This document shows, piece after piece, positions 1 through 6,380 of a DNA stretch of 7,931 nt. Made by a program: the position numbers and the translations under genes. The first letter of the stretch is position 1. Every line of letters begins with the position of its first letter. This stretch comes from Bacteroidetes bacterium 4572_112 (GTDB lineage: Bacteria > Bacteroidota > Bacteroidia > Bacteroidales > UBA1556): assembly GCA_002254285.1 (NCBI GenBank), contig NIUZ01000068.1, positions 1 through 7,931 on the forward strand, written 5' to 3'. The notes under the pieces are model-generated. The model was not told the DNA's origin. It saw only the letters and a list, made by a program, of their open reading frames with translations, and made no database searches.

Positions 1-216
1 AATAACGAAGCAGTAGCAGCTGCACTTAAGTCATCAGGAGCTGATGTATTAGTAGAGCCCGTATATAGCTCTGTTACAAATGGTTCAAAAATCACAGTAA
101 CTGTTACTGGATTCCCAGCAACATACCATAATTTTAGACCTATAAAAGCATCTGATTTAAAGTTACTAAATGCAGGGTCGTCAAGAGCAGTAAATACAGT
201 AACTCCATCAAAATAA
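1..216 (+). CDS. Partial envelope protein, paralogue of the next gene (3' end only)
   Basis: The reading frame is open from the first base and stops with TAA at 214-216, giving the last 71 residues of a protein whose start lies outside the window. Residues 2-56 of the fragment align without gaps to residues 70-124 of the downstream protein, with about 26 of 55 identical; shared blocks are ADxLxEP, GSK-TVTV and G-PA-Y-NF. The two genes are therefore tandem duplicates 22 bp apart and probably co-transcribed. Unlike its neighbour, this copy ends shortly after the shared core and has no C-terminal membrane helix. By analogy with the neighbour it was probably a lipoprotein, but its N-terminus is not visible. 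I do not recognise a function for the family. Confidence 0.85.
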   Translation, partial: NNEAVAAALKSSGADVLVEPVYSSVTNGSKITVTVTGFPATYHNFRPIKASDLKLLNAGSSRAVNTVTPSK

Positions 217-238
217 TATCACTTTTAATAACAAGAAT

Positions 239-778
239 ATGAAAATATCAAGAATAATATTTTTCATTTTTCTAGCTATTAGTTCCATATCATGTAGTAC
301 AATTTTTCACACTACAGAGACTAATACAATTGATATTGATGAAAAAGGAATACAACATACTCCACTTATTACTGATTTAGAAATCAGAAGTAAAAAAGTA
401 GAGGGTAAAGCATTTGGCTCTGTATCAGCAATAACTAAGCTTAAAGAAGAAGCTATTTTTAATGCTGTTAGTAAATCTAATGCAGATTTGCTGATTGAGC
501 CCATTTATACCATAACCACATCTGGATCAAAAGCAACTGTTACTGTAGTTGGTTGGCCTGCAAATTATAGAAATTTCAAACAAATGACTGTAGCTGACAC
601 CACCGTTTTAATAATGGCAGTTGATGAGTTATCAAAAGCACCTAAGTCTGTTGATGAACAAGCTATAGCTGTAGAAAAAGACAATAAGGCTAAGAAGCAG
701 AAAAAAATGGCGAGAGTTTTAGTTGTTTATCTTGGAATAATGGCTGTAGGTCTAGTAATATTAGCTATAGTACTATAA
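239..778 (+). CDS. Putative lipoprotein with C-terminal transmembrane helix
   Basis: This is a 179-residue protein of unknown function. Residues 1-18 are a short basic-hydrophobic signal sequence ending in SSIS before Cys19, a relaxed lipobox of the kind common in Bacteroidota, so lipidation at Cys19 is likely but not certain. Residues 70-125 form the core shared with the preceding gene. Residues 139-158 are charged and rich in Lys, Glu and Gln, and residues 160-178 are a strongly hydrophobic helix ending the protein. A lipid anchor at one end and a membrane helix at the other is unusual; one of the two may not be used, or the protein could be held in the inner membrane at both ends. The ATG at 239 is chosen because it gives the complete signal sequence. 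An intrinsic terminator follows 20 bp after the stop, so this ends the transcript. Confidence 0.88.
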   Translation: MKISRIIFFIFLAISSISCSTIFHTTETNTIDIDEKGIQHTPLITDLEIRSKKVEGKAFGSVSAITKLKEEAIFNAVSKSNADLLIEPIYTITTSGSKATVTVVGWPANYRNFKQMTVADTTVLIMAVDELSKAPKSVDEQAIAVEKDNKAKKQKKMARVLVVYLGIMAVGLVILAIVL

Positions 779-797
779 CAAAAAATTAAAATTGTAT

Positions 798-829
798 AAA
801 AAGGAAATTCTTATGGAATTTCCTTTTTT
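798..829 (+). terminator. Rho-independent terminator of the lipoprotein pair
   Basis: GGAAATTC (803-810) pairs perfectly with GAATTTCC (816-823) around a 5-nt loop and is followed by six T residues (824-829). The A residues before the stem can pair with the T-tract and lengthen it. It sits just after the stop of the lipoprotein gene and before the promoter of the permease gene, so it separates two transcription units. Confidence 0.88.
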
Positions 830-859
830 GCTTTATATGAAAACTATACATAATTAATG

Positions 860-867
860 TAAATTTG
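860..867 (+). promoter_or_regulatory. Bacteroidota -7 promoter element for the permease gene
   Basis: TAAATTTG is an exact match to the Bacteroidota -7 consensus TAnnTTTG, between the upstream terminator and the permease start codon 27 bp downstream. No convincing -33 TTG/TTTG element is present at the expected 19-21 bp spacing, so the call rests on the -7 octamer and its position. Confidence 0.55.
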
Positions 868-893
868 CATATCAATTATTAAAACTGAACAAA

Positions 894-2111
894 TTGAATA
901 TCGAAAGTTTTATTGCCAATAGATTTTTGAAAGAAAGCAGTAATCGTTTCTCTCAAACAGCTTTGCGTTTAAGCGTACTAAGCATTGCTTTAGGGCTTAT
1001 GGTAATGATACTATCGGTAAGTATTGTCACTGGTTTTCAGAATAGTATCCGTGACAAAATTGCTACTTTTGATGGCCATATTAGAATAAGCAATTACGAT
1101 TTTAATAACTCATTGGAGCTTTCACCCATAGAGTCTGACACATCGTTAGAAGAAAGTATTAGAACGCATAATGGAATAAAATCTATTTCTTCCTTTGGTG
1201 TTAAGGGCGGTATTATTAAAGCGCATAGCATAGTACAAGGCTGTGTACTTAAAGGTATTGATGAGAATTATGATTGGTCAAATTTTCAGGATTGGATTAT
1301 TGGCGGCAGAACTCCAAATATTGATAAAAATAAGAAAACAAATGAAATTCTAATTTCAAAAAAAACTGCTGATAAATTACAATTAGATATTGACTCTAGC
1401 TTTCTTGTTTACTTTATGCAAGACCCTCCGAGAATAAGGAAATTTACCATTTGTGGAATTTATCAAAGTGGATTTCCTGATTTTGATAATAGATTTATTT
1501 ACGGCGACATAAAGCATATCCGAAAACTAAATAAATGGAGTAATACTCAGATATCGGGTTACGAAATATTGATTGACAAATTCAACGATATGGATGCCCA
1601 AACCCGTTGGATAAATGAAGAAATAAGCTACGATTTAAAAGCCCAAAATATAAATACAAGATATGTTTTTATTATGGATTGGTTAAATTTATTGGACACA
1701 AATGTATTTTTTATTTTAGGACTTATGGTAATGATATCAGGAGTTGGAATGATTGCAACACTATTGATATTAATACTTGAGAAAACGAAATTTATAGGAA
1801 CAATGAAAGCCATGGGTGCAACTAATAAAAGCATCCGTAAGATATTTATTATCCACGGTATACACCTTAGTATACGAGGATTAATACTTGGTAATCTTAT
1901 GGGCATTGGACTTGCTTTAATTCAAAAATATTTCAACATCATATCTTTAGATCCAAATACGTATTATATGACATCAATACCTATTAATCTGGATTTGTCA
2001 ATACTACTATTTCTTAATGTTGGTGTTGTATCCATTATAAGTATAATGATGTTGGCACCATCATACATCATCAGTAGTATTACGCCAATTAAAGCCCTAC
2101 GATTTGATTAA
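894..2111 (+). CDS. ABC transporter permease, FtsX/LolC-LolE type
   Basis: The 405-residue protein has the LolC/E topology: one N-terminal helix (about 25-48), a large periplasmic domain (about 50-265), then three helices at about 271-296, 317-343 and 368-394 forming the FtsX domain. The cytoplasmic loop after helix 2 carries the family signature KFIGTMKAMGAT (299-310), followed by the contact region for the ATPase, and the protein ends with the usual P-x-K-A-L-R motif. Related proteins work with a LolD-type ATPase to extract lipoproteins from, or move other cargo through, the inner membrane; no ATPase gene is in the window. The start is TTG at 894: an in-frame stop at 855 rules out an earlier ATG, and the next ATG would remove part of helix 1. 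The beta-barrel gene begins 16 bp after its stop. Substrate is unknown. Confidence 0.9.
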   Translation: MNIESFIANRFLKESSNRFSQTALRLSVLSIALGLMVMILSVSIVTGFQNSIRDKIATFDGHIRISNYDFNNSLELSPIESDTSLEESIRTHNGIKSISSFGVKGGIIKAHSIVQGCVLKGIDENYDWSNFQDWIIGGRTPNIDKNKKTNEILISKKTADKLQLDIDSSFLVYFMQDPPRIRKFTICGIYQSGFPDFDNRFIYGDIKHIRKLNKWSNTQISGYEILIDKFNDMDAQTRWINEEISYDLKAQNINTRYVFIMDWLNLLDTNVFFILGLMVMISGVGMIATLLILILEKTKFIGTMKAMGATNKSIRKIFIIHGIHLSIRGLILGNLMGIGLALIQKYFNIISLDPNTYYMTSIPINLDLSILLFLNVGVVSIISIMMLAPSYIISSITPIKALRFD

Positions 2112-2127
2112 TAAAAACTTAATAAAT

Positions 2128-2817
2128 ATGAATTTTCTTATAACTTTACTACTTACTGTAACTAGCCTAGGTCTATTTGCTCAAAAACAAATTGGCTTTA
2201 ATGCATCTTACGGAATGTCCTACTATAATATAAAAGAAGGTGGCCCTTATACAAACGTAAAAATTGATTATAAGGCAAAACCAGCCATGGAATTTGAATT
2301 GAATTTCAAGAAACGTTGGCCTGGCATTATAAATTTTGGGACTTCGCTATCATACCAAAGACATAATATTGAGGTATCAAAAAAATATACTGATGAAGAT
2401 TTCGTTATAGACCAATTAGTTGATTATAAATTAAATATGTTGTATTTAAAGGCATTTCCAGAATTTGTTTATGGAGAGAAAATACGATACTATTTTCAAA
2501 TAGGGCCATCACTTTCGTATATGTTTTCGTCAGTAGCCAGTGGATATATTGACAAAACTAATAAATCTATATCTCCCATAACAACTATAAATAGTATGAT
2601 TGGTGGAAATGCACAAAATATATTCAATACTTTTAGTTTTGGATTCTTCACAGGAATAGGAATAGATTTTCCTGTTGGCGACAATATTACTTTATCGCTT
2701 TCCTCACAATTCGATTATTCAATAAACTCATGGTTCAAAAAAGATCATGATATATATAGCAGCCGAGTGCTATATTTCAGAATAGGAGCTAATTACATTA
2801 TCCGAGAAGTAAAGTGA
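2128..2817 (+). CDS. Outer-membrane beta-barrel protein (PorT-like/porin family)
   Basis: The 229-residue protein starts with a signal peptide, MNFLITLLLTVTSLGLFAQ, with likely cleavage after Ala18. The mature part shows alternating polar and hydrophobic strands rich in aromatic and Gly residues (for example YYNIKEGGPY, YFQIGPSLSYMFSS, SFGFFTGIGIDFPVG, LYFRIGANYII), typical of the small 8-10-strand barrels common in Bacteroidota. A TTG at 2104, overlapping the permease stop, would add eight polar residues ahead of the signal peptide, so the ATG at 2128 is preferred. It lies 16 bp after the permease gene with no terminator between them, so the two are probably one operon. The specific function is unknown; PorT-like proteins range from secretion components to simple structural barrels, and this one has no diagnostic motif. 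Confidence 0.82.
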   Translation: MNFLITLLLTVTSLGLFAQKQIGFNASYGMSYYNIKEGGPYTNVKIDYKAKPAMEFELNFKKRWPGIINFGTSLSYQRHNIEVSKKYTDEDFVIDQLVDYKLNMLYLKAFPEFVYGEKIRYYFQIGPSLSYMFSSVASGYIDKTNKSISPITTINSMIGGNAQNIFNTFSFGFFTGIGIDFPVGDNITLSLSSQFDYSINSWFKKDHDIYSSRVLYFRIGANYIIREVK

Positions 2818-2873
2818 TAAATTATGGATAATAAAGCTGACAAATATCTATTTGTTTAGCATCATTTATTTTG

Positions 2874-2894
2874 TGTTACAGAAATCACATAACA
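2874..2894. promoter_or_regulatory. Inverted repeat upstream of the rex promoter
   Basis: TGTTA (2874-2878) and TAACA (2890-2894) are perfect inverted copies separated by 11 bp; an overlapping TGTG/CACA pair (2872-2875 and 2886-2889) adds partial symmetry. The position 11 bp upstream of the -7 octamer fits an operator or activator site. The spacing fits neither the canonical Rex site (TTGTGAAnnnnTTCACAA type) nor CRP, so no regulator is assigned. Confidence 0.3.
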
Positions 2895-2904
2895 ACATTT
2901 ATTG

Positions 2905-2912
2905 TATCTTTG
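2905..2912 (+). promoter_or_regulatory. Bacteroidota -7 promoter element for rex
   Basis: TATCTTTG matches TAnnTTTG exactly and lies 50 bp upstream of the rex ATG. Transcription would start near 2919, at the left edge of the inverted repeat at 2919-2939. A -33 element at the standard spacing is not obvious. Confidence 0.55.
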
Positions 2913-2918
2913 CCCCAT

Positions 2919-2939
2919 AGTATATTTTAACAATATACT
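2919..2939. promoter_or_regulatory. Perfect 8-bp inverted repeat in the rex leader
   Basis: AGTATATT (2919-2926) and AATATACT (2932-2939) are exact inverted copies around TTAAC. The repeat sits at the predicted transcription start of rex and 23 bp before the start codon. It could be a DNA operator, possibly for autoregulation, or a hairpin at the 5' end of the mRNA. It includes TTAACAA (2927-2933), which resembles one Rex half-site, but the partner half-site is missing. Confidence 0.4.
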
Positions 2940-2962
2940 TGCTTATTAAATATTTACAACAA

Positions 2963-3601
2963 ATGAAATTATTACCAGAAAGAACAGTCGAGCGATTAAG
3001 CAAATACCGTAGAGTATTACAGAGAGAATTGGACAATGGCGTTGATCATATATACTCTCATGAGCTTGCTAAATTACTACATATTACACCCGTACAAGTA
3101 CGCCGTGACATAATGTTGATAGGTCATACAGGCACATTACGCAAAGGTTATGGCATTGAGAATTTGATAACCCTAATTGGCGAAATTATTGATTGTAACT
3201 CTACTTCTCAAAAAGTAGCAATTATAGGTATTGGTAACCTTGGTCAAGCATTATTAGATTATTTAAATAGTAGCCAAACTAAGCTACAATTAAATGCTGT
3301 ATTTGATAATAATCCTGAAAAAATAGGCAACTCATATTCGGGCACTTTATGTTATAATATTGATAGTCTAAAAAAGATTGTTGAAAGAGAAGGTATTACA
3401 ATTGGAATACTCACTGTACCACCACAATATGCAAAAGAGATAAGCATTATGATGGTTGATGCCGGAATTCTTGGTATTATAAATTATACTCCTGTTTCGT
3501 TAAAACTTGAAGGAGCTTTTCTTGAAGAATATGATGTTATAACTTCTTTGGAGAAAGTAGCATATTTTGCAAAACCACGAAATGCAAAAATGCTTTCATA
3601 A
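2963..3601 (+). CDS. rex: Redox-sensing transcriptional repressor Rex
   Basis: The 212-residue protein has the full Rex layout and normal length. Residues 1-75 form the winged-helix DNA-binding domain, with the recognition region TPVQVRRDI (42-50) and the following wing GTLRKGYGIENL (57-68). Residues 80-205 form the Rossmann domain with the dinucleotide loop GIGNLG (89-94), Asp115 after the second strand where the NAD(H) ribose is normally bound, and TVPPQYA (151-157). Rex senses the cytoplasmic NADH/NAD+ ratio and represses fermentation and respiration genes when NAD+ is high. The ATG at 2963 is chosen over a TTG at 2939, which would lie inside the leader inverted repeat and add eight residues not expected in the family. 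It appears monocistronic, with its own promoter and terminator. None of its neighbours is an obvious redox gene. Confidence 0.96.
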   Translation: MKLLPERTVERLSKYRRVLQRELDNGVDHIYSHELAKLLHITPVQVRRDIMLIGHTGTLRKGYGIENLITLIGEIIDCNSTSQKVAIIGIGNLGQALLDYLNSSQTKLQLNAVFDNNPEKIGNSYSGTLCYNIDSLKKIVEREGITIGILTVPPQYAKEISIMMVDAGILGIINYTPVSLKLEGAFLEEYDVITSLEKVAYFAKPRNAKMLS

Positions 3602-3623
3602 AGAAGTACCAAATTTTATATAA

Positions 3624-3662
3624 AACAAAAGCCATCAAATAATTGATGGCTTTTGTTGTTTT
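3624..3662. terminator. Strong, probably bidirectional, intrinsic terminator
   Basis: AACAAAAGCCATCAA (3624-3638) pairs with TTGATGGCTTTTGTT (3643-3657) as a perfect 15-bp stem with an ATAA loop. On the plus strand it is followed by a T-rich run (3656-3666), ending rex. On the minus strand the hairpin is followed by TTTTATATAAAATTT, which could also end the convergent receptor gene stopping at 3680. Confidence 0.9.
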
Positions 3663-3679
3663 TTTTAATTATTTATAGA

Positions 3680-5941
3680 CTAAAACCTATAATTCATTCC
3701 CAAGGTCATATATCTTCCCAACGACATTTGATCAGAACTTACCATATGCTGCTCATCAAGTATATTCTGAGCAGAGAATTTTACTCCTATGCCTTTATAA
3801 AATCTATAGTTAAACATAAAATCCAGAGACATTAAAGGATCAATTTCAAACTCATTTACATCATCAAGAAACATATTGCCCTGTAGATGTATATTTAAGC
3901 TTGTGGTTATTTTCTTTCCTAAATAAGTCATTGTAAAATTACCCAAATACTCAGGCACATAAGTCAACACTTTGCCCTCAAGCTCAGGGCGAGCTTCAAA
4001 CTTACTAATCTTAGAACCATTGATTGTATAATTTGTGCTTACCACAAAAGATTTATAAACCTGATAATCAACATTTACCTCAAAACCATAAAGCTGTACC
4101 GAAGTTACATTCTCTTTATTATAAATGGTTTTGCGACCAAAAAGCTTATCTCCAGAGTCCACAAAATACATATAATCATGTCCCATAGCATAATTGATAT
4201 TTGACTGCAATGCCCATTTATTTTTTTGAATTCTGTAGCCAAGCTCCACATTATCTACCTGCTCAGGAGTAAGATTTGGACTAGCATTTTTATAGCCTAT
4301 GCTCATAAAACCATAGCGAGTAAGATCATCTAAAGAAGGCGCTCTATAACCATGCGAAAGCACAGTATATATATTCATTATACTGCTGAAATCGTATTGT
4401 AGCGATAATCTAGGGCTAAAGCCATTCCATGTTTTAGCATCCAAATCACCTGTATTTGCTTTCATAAAATCTGTAGCATGAGTAGGATCCTCAAGTTCGA
4501 AAGAACCATCATAAAAACGCCCAGAAGCAAAATGAAGCCCAATAATAGCTTTAATTTTCTTACTAATTTGCCAATTATCTTGTGCGTAAACATTTACAAC
4601 ATTCATCTTCCCCTGATTTATCACTTTATCAGTACTTGTTTGATAGTCATCAACTCCGTACACACTTCCGGCTCTATAATCAGCACCAAAGCTTATGTTG
4701 TGCTTTGACAAATCGTATCTAAAAATTGCTACAGCACCATAATCCTCACGCTGCGAATTAACTTTGATATGAGTATAATCTCCTTTTTTCATTTTCTCAA
4801 TATCACGGCCATAGTCCTCCACCTGATAAAATGCATTGACATCGTATTTAAGCTTCGATTTATTATTATGATATGCTAGCTTTGCAAAATGAGTTTTATA
4901 AAGAGCTACAGCTCCATCTTCCAGAAGAATTTTACTTCCCTGCCCTCTTTTTTCGTCATAATAATTATACTCTGCCTCCACATAGGATTTGGCATCAAAC
5001 ATATAACCAAATCTTGCATTTGCCCCATATTCATCCAAAAAAACAGAGGTATCAGTCTCCGTTCTAATAGAATCTGGCACGGTAACAAACCCATCACTTT
5101 TCAAGCCTTTAGCTGCAAGCGTATAATAAAATGATTTTTCGCCTTCTTTAAATTTATGTTGCAAACTTAGGTCTGCACTATAGGTATTATAGTTAGCATA
5201 TGATGCTCCAACTTGACCGTGTACACCTTGCGTATTAGGTCGCTTATGAACCAAATTTACAGCTCCACCCATGGCATTATTACCATAAAGAGCAGCTCCA
5301 GGACCTTTTAGAACTTCTATTCTCTCAAAATCTGATTCAATAATTCTGTTCCAATTAGTACCTCCGCCATCAGACTTATTGATAGGCACTCCATCGATAA
5401 GAGTAAGCTGACGACCAGGCTCTGAACTAACAATTGAGCGAAGTCCGACCACTGATTTACCAAATATACCATAAGGACGATCAATAAAAACACCAGGAAG
5501 GTATTTCATATTCTGATCAATTTTGTCAGAAGGAATAAGGTCCATAGTCTTTAGCGAAACCACAGAAATATCAGCAGGCACATTCATTATATTATCCTCA
5601 CTACGAGAACCTATAATACTAACCTCCTCGGTAGTAAACTGTATTGGCTGCATAATAATTTCACCAAAGTCAAAATTATCGTTATTAGCTGTATTAAAGC
5701 TAATTTTCTTAGTTTTAAAGCCCATATAACTAATGGATAAAACACCAGAAGCAGACTCGGCAATATCAACACTAAAGCTTCCATCATTCATGGAAACGCC
5801 ATAAACTTTTAGCGAATCGCATTTAATATATGCTCCAACTAAAGCTTTATTGTCAGCATCGAGCACCACGCCTTGCACTTTTTGGGCAAAAGACTTCTGC
5901 CCAATAATTAATACTAAAATTAATAGTATATATTTATTCAT
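3680..5941 (-). CDS. TonB-dependent outer-membrane receptor
   Basis: The 753-residue protein is complete. It has a signal peptide (1-19, cleaved before Gln20), a CarboxypepD_reg-like beta-sandwich domain (about 22-100) typical of Bacteroidota receptors, then a TonB-box-like segment, TTEEVSIIGSR (103-113). The plug domain follows (about 118-235) with the conserved block RIEVLKGPGAALYGNNAMGG (207-226). A 22-stranded barrel fills the rest and ends in the terminal Phe needed for outer-membrane assembly. It imports a scarce ligand across the outer membrane using TonB-ExbBD energy. At 753 residues it is much shorter than SusC proteins and has no SusD partner, so a siderophore, haem, cobalamin or metal complex is more likely than a glycan; the ligand cannot be read from sequence. 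No transport genes adjoin it. It has an unusually long 5' region that may control it. Confidence 0.95.
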   Translation of the reverse strand: MNKYILLILVLIIGQKSFAQKVQGVVLDADNKALVGAYIKCDSLKVYGVSMNDGSFSVDIAESASGVLSISYMGFKTKKISFNTANNDNFDFGEIIMQPIQFTTEEVSIIGSRSEDNIMNVPADISVVSLKTMDLIPSDKIDQNMKYLPGVFIDRPYGIFGKSVVGLRSIVSSEPGRQLTLIDGVPINKSDGGGTNWNRIIESDFERIEVLKGPGAALYGNNAMGGAVNLVHKRPNTQGVHGQVGASYANYNTYSADLSLQHKFKEGEKSFYYTLAAKGLKSDGFVTVPDSIRTETDTSVFLDEYGANARFGYMFDAKSYVEAEYNYYDEKRGQGSKILLEDGAVALYKTHFAKLAYHNNKSKLKYDVNAFYQVEDYGRDIEKMKKGDYTHIKVNSQREDYGAVAIFRYDLSKHNISFGADYRAGSVYGVDDYQTSTDKVINQGKMNVVNVYAQDNWQISKKIKAIIGLHFASGRFYDGSFELEDPTHATDFMKANTGDLDAKTWNGFSPRLSLQYDFSSIMNIYTVLSHGYRAPSLDDLTRYGFMSIGYKNASPNLTPEQVDNVELGYRIQKNKWALQSNINYAMGHDYMYFVDSGDKLFGRKTIYNKENVTSVQLYGFEVNVDYQVYKSFVVSTNYTINGSKISKFEARPELEGKVLTYVPEYLGNFTMTYLGKKITTSLNIHLQGNMFLDDVNEFEIDPLMSLDFMFNYRFYKGIGVKFSAQNILDEQHMVSSDQMSLGRYMTLGMNYRF

Positions 5942-5966
5942 AAAAAATAGTTTTGTAGCAGGTATT

Positions 5967-5996
5967 CAAAGTTTCTTAAGAGCTATTCCTTCACAA
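5967..5996 (-). promoter_or_regulatory. Candidate proximal promoter of the receptor gene
   Basis: Read on the minus strand, TTG (5994-5996) is separated by 19 bp from AAACTTTG (5967-5974). The octamer matches TAnnTTTG at all but its first base, and the spacing is right for a Bacteroidota -33/-7 pair. It would give a leader of about 20 nt. The palindrome at 6004-6028 lies directly upstream, where a transcription factor would bind. Confidence 0.35.
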
Positions 5997-6003
5997 TAAT
6001 AGT

Positions 6004-6028
6004 TGTGTAAATCATTAATGATTACACA
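6004..6028. promoter_or_regulatory. Near-perfect 25-bp palindrome upstream of the receptor gene
   Basis: TGTGTAA (6004-6010) and TTACACA (6022-6028) are perfect inverted arms. The centre holds the palindrome TCATTAATGA (6012-6021), with one unpaired A at 6011. It lies 63 bp upstream of the receptor ATG and just outside the candidate proximal promoter. It could be an operator for a dimeric regulator or an RNA hairpin in the long leader. The central ATCATTAATGAT faintly recalls Fur-type sites but is not a clear match. Confidence 0.45.
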
Positions 6029-6194
6029 TATAATTATAAAATATTGGGAGCTCAAAACTTTGAAAATACTGAAATAGGTTTGCTTTCAATTGAAAACAAT
6101 CAGTATAATATATGTTCTTGCTGTCCCTTTCCAATTCATTCCGAATTATAAAACTCGAAAATCGGGAGGCATAATTGTTTCCTCTTATACCCAT
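6015..6194 (-). CDS. Doubtful 59-codon ORF inside the receptor leader
   Basis: An ATG at 6194-6192 opens a 59-residue frame, beginning MGIRGNNYASRF and ending FYNYMCNH before a TAA at 6017-6015. It runs through the hairpin at 6066-6106 and ends inside the palindrome at 6004-6028. An in-frame TAA lies two codons before the ATG, and a three-codon minigene (ATG AGC AAC TAA) precedes that. The peptide has no signal sequence or membrane segment, is rich in Phe, Tyr, Asn and Ile as expected of AT-rich DNA, and has no clear ribosome binding site. It could be a leader peptide or a chance ORF; chance is more likely. Confidence 0.15.
   Translation of the reverse strand: MGIRGNNYASRFSSFIIRNELERDSKNIYYTDCFQLKANLFQYFQSFELPIFYNYMCNH
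6066..6106 (-). ncRNA. Nested hairpin in the receptor leader
   Basis: ATACTGA (6066-6072) pairs with TCAGTAT (6100-6106). Inside it TTG (6080-6082) pairs with CAA (6097-6099), and TTTCAATTGAAA (6084-6095) is a perfect palindrome. Together they make a stem of up to about 16 pairs with a 7-nt one-sided bulge and one C-A mismatch. No T-tract follows on either strand, so it is not an intrinsic terminator. Confidence 0.35.
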
Positions 6195-6296
6195 CGGTTA
6201 GTTGCTCATTGACTTATGTCTTTAGAAGCAAAAAACTCGGTTTAGCGTCTTTATTAAACAAGTGAATTTCCGCTTGGTTAATTAAAATTATATCTG

Positions 6297-6304
6297 CAAA
6301 TTTA
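6297..6304 (-). promoter_or_regulatory. Distal minus-strand -7 promoter element
   Basis: Read on the minus strand, TAAATTTG is an exact match to TAnnTTTG, identical to the element before the permease gene. It points toward the receptor 356 bp away. No matching -33 element is seen at 19-21 bp. With A/T-rich background an isolated octamer can be chance. Confidence 0.4.
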
Positions 6305-6341
6305 TATTATTTTTAATATAAACTCATAATTATATTACAAA

Positions 6342-6377
6342 GCTATTTTTTATTATTTTTACGAATATAAAAATAGC
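6342..6377 (+). promoter_or_regulatory. Inverted repeat immediately before a start codon
   Basis: GCTATTTTT (6342-6350) and AAAAATAGC (6369-6377) are exact inverted copies with an 18-bp spacer, ending 3 bp before the ATG at 6381. If in the mRNA, the hairpin would mask the translation start region. The spacer also contains TATTTTTA (6354-6361), one mismatch from the -7 consensus, so transcription may start inside the repeat and leave no hairpin. The arms are mostly A and T, so chance is possible. Confidence 0.25.
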
Positions 6378-6380
6378 ATT

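Larger units (their letters stand above)
5942..6304 (-). promoter_or_regulatory. Long structured leader of the receptor gene; possible unassigned cis-regulatory RNA
   Basis: If transcription begins at the minus-strand -7 element at 6297-6304, the receptor mRNA has about 350 nt before its ATG. This stretch contains several self-complementary segments: 6202-6231 (TTGCT/AGCAA enclosing GAC-TTAT-GTC), 6166-6184 (GAGG/CCTC), 6066-6106 (a nested hairpin of about 16 pairs) and 6004-6028 (a palindrome). No cobalamin, TPP, FMN or SAM riboswitch core is recognisable. A leader riboswitch, an sRNA or ordinary AT-rich spacer all remain possible. Confidence 0.35.

Noticed and set aside
2104..2127. TTG start at 2104 for the beta-barrel gene
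   Set aside because: It would place eight polar residues ahead of an otherwise complete signal peptide; the ATG at 2128 is the better start.
2939..2962. TTG start at 2939 for rex
   Set aside because: It overlaps the leader inverted repeat and adds residues not expected in Rex; the ATG at 2963 gives the usual 212 residues.
4873..5134. Plus-strand open frames inside the receptor gene
   Set aside because: They lie wholly within a well-supported minus-strand gene and show no recognisable protein family, so they are shadows.
3680..5941. SusC-type glycan receptor
   Set aside because: The protein is only 753 residues and no SusD-like lipoprotein gene is next to it.
5942..6304. Cobalamin riboswitch upstream of the receptor
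   Set aside because: I looked for the conserved GGTGAAA-TCC and CCCGC-ACTGT core on the minus strand and found neither. The GGGACAGCAAG stretch is only a superficial resemblance.
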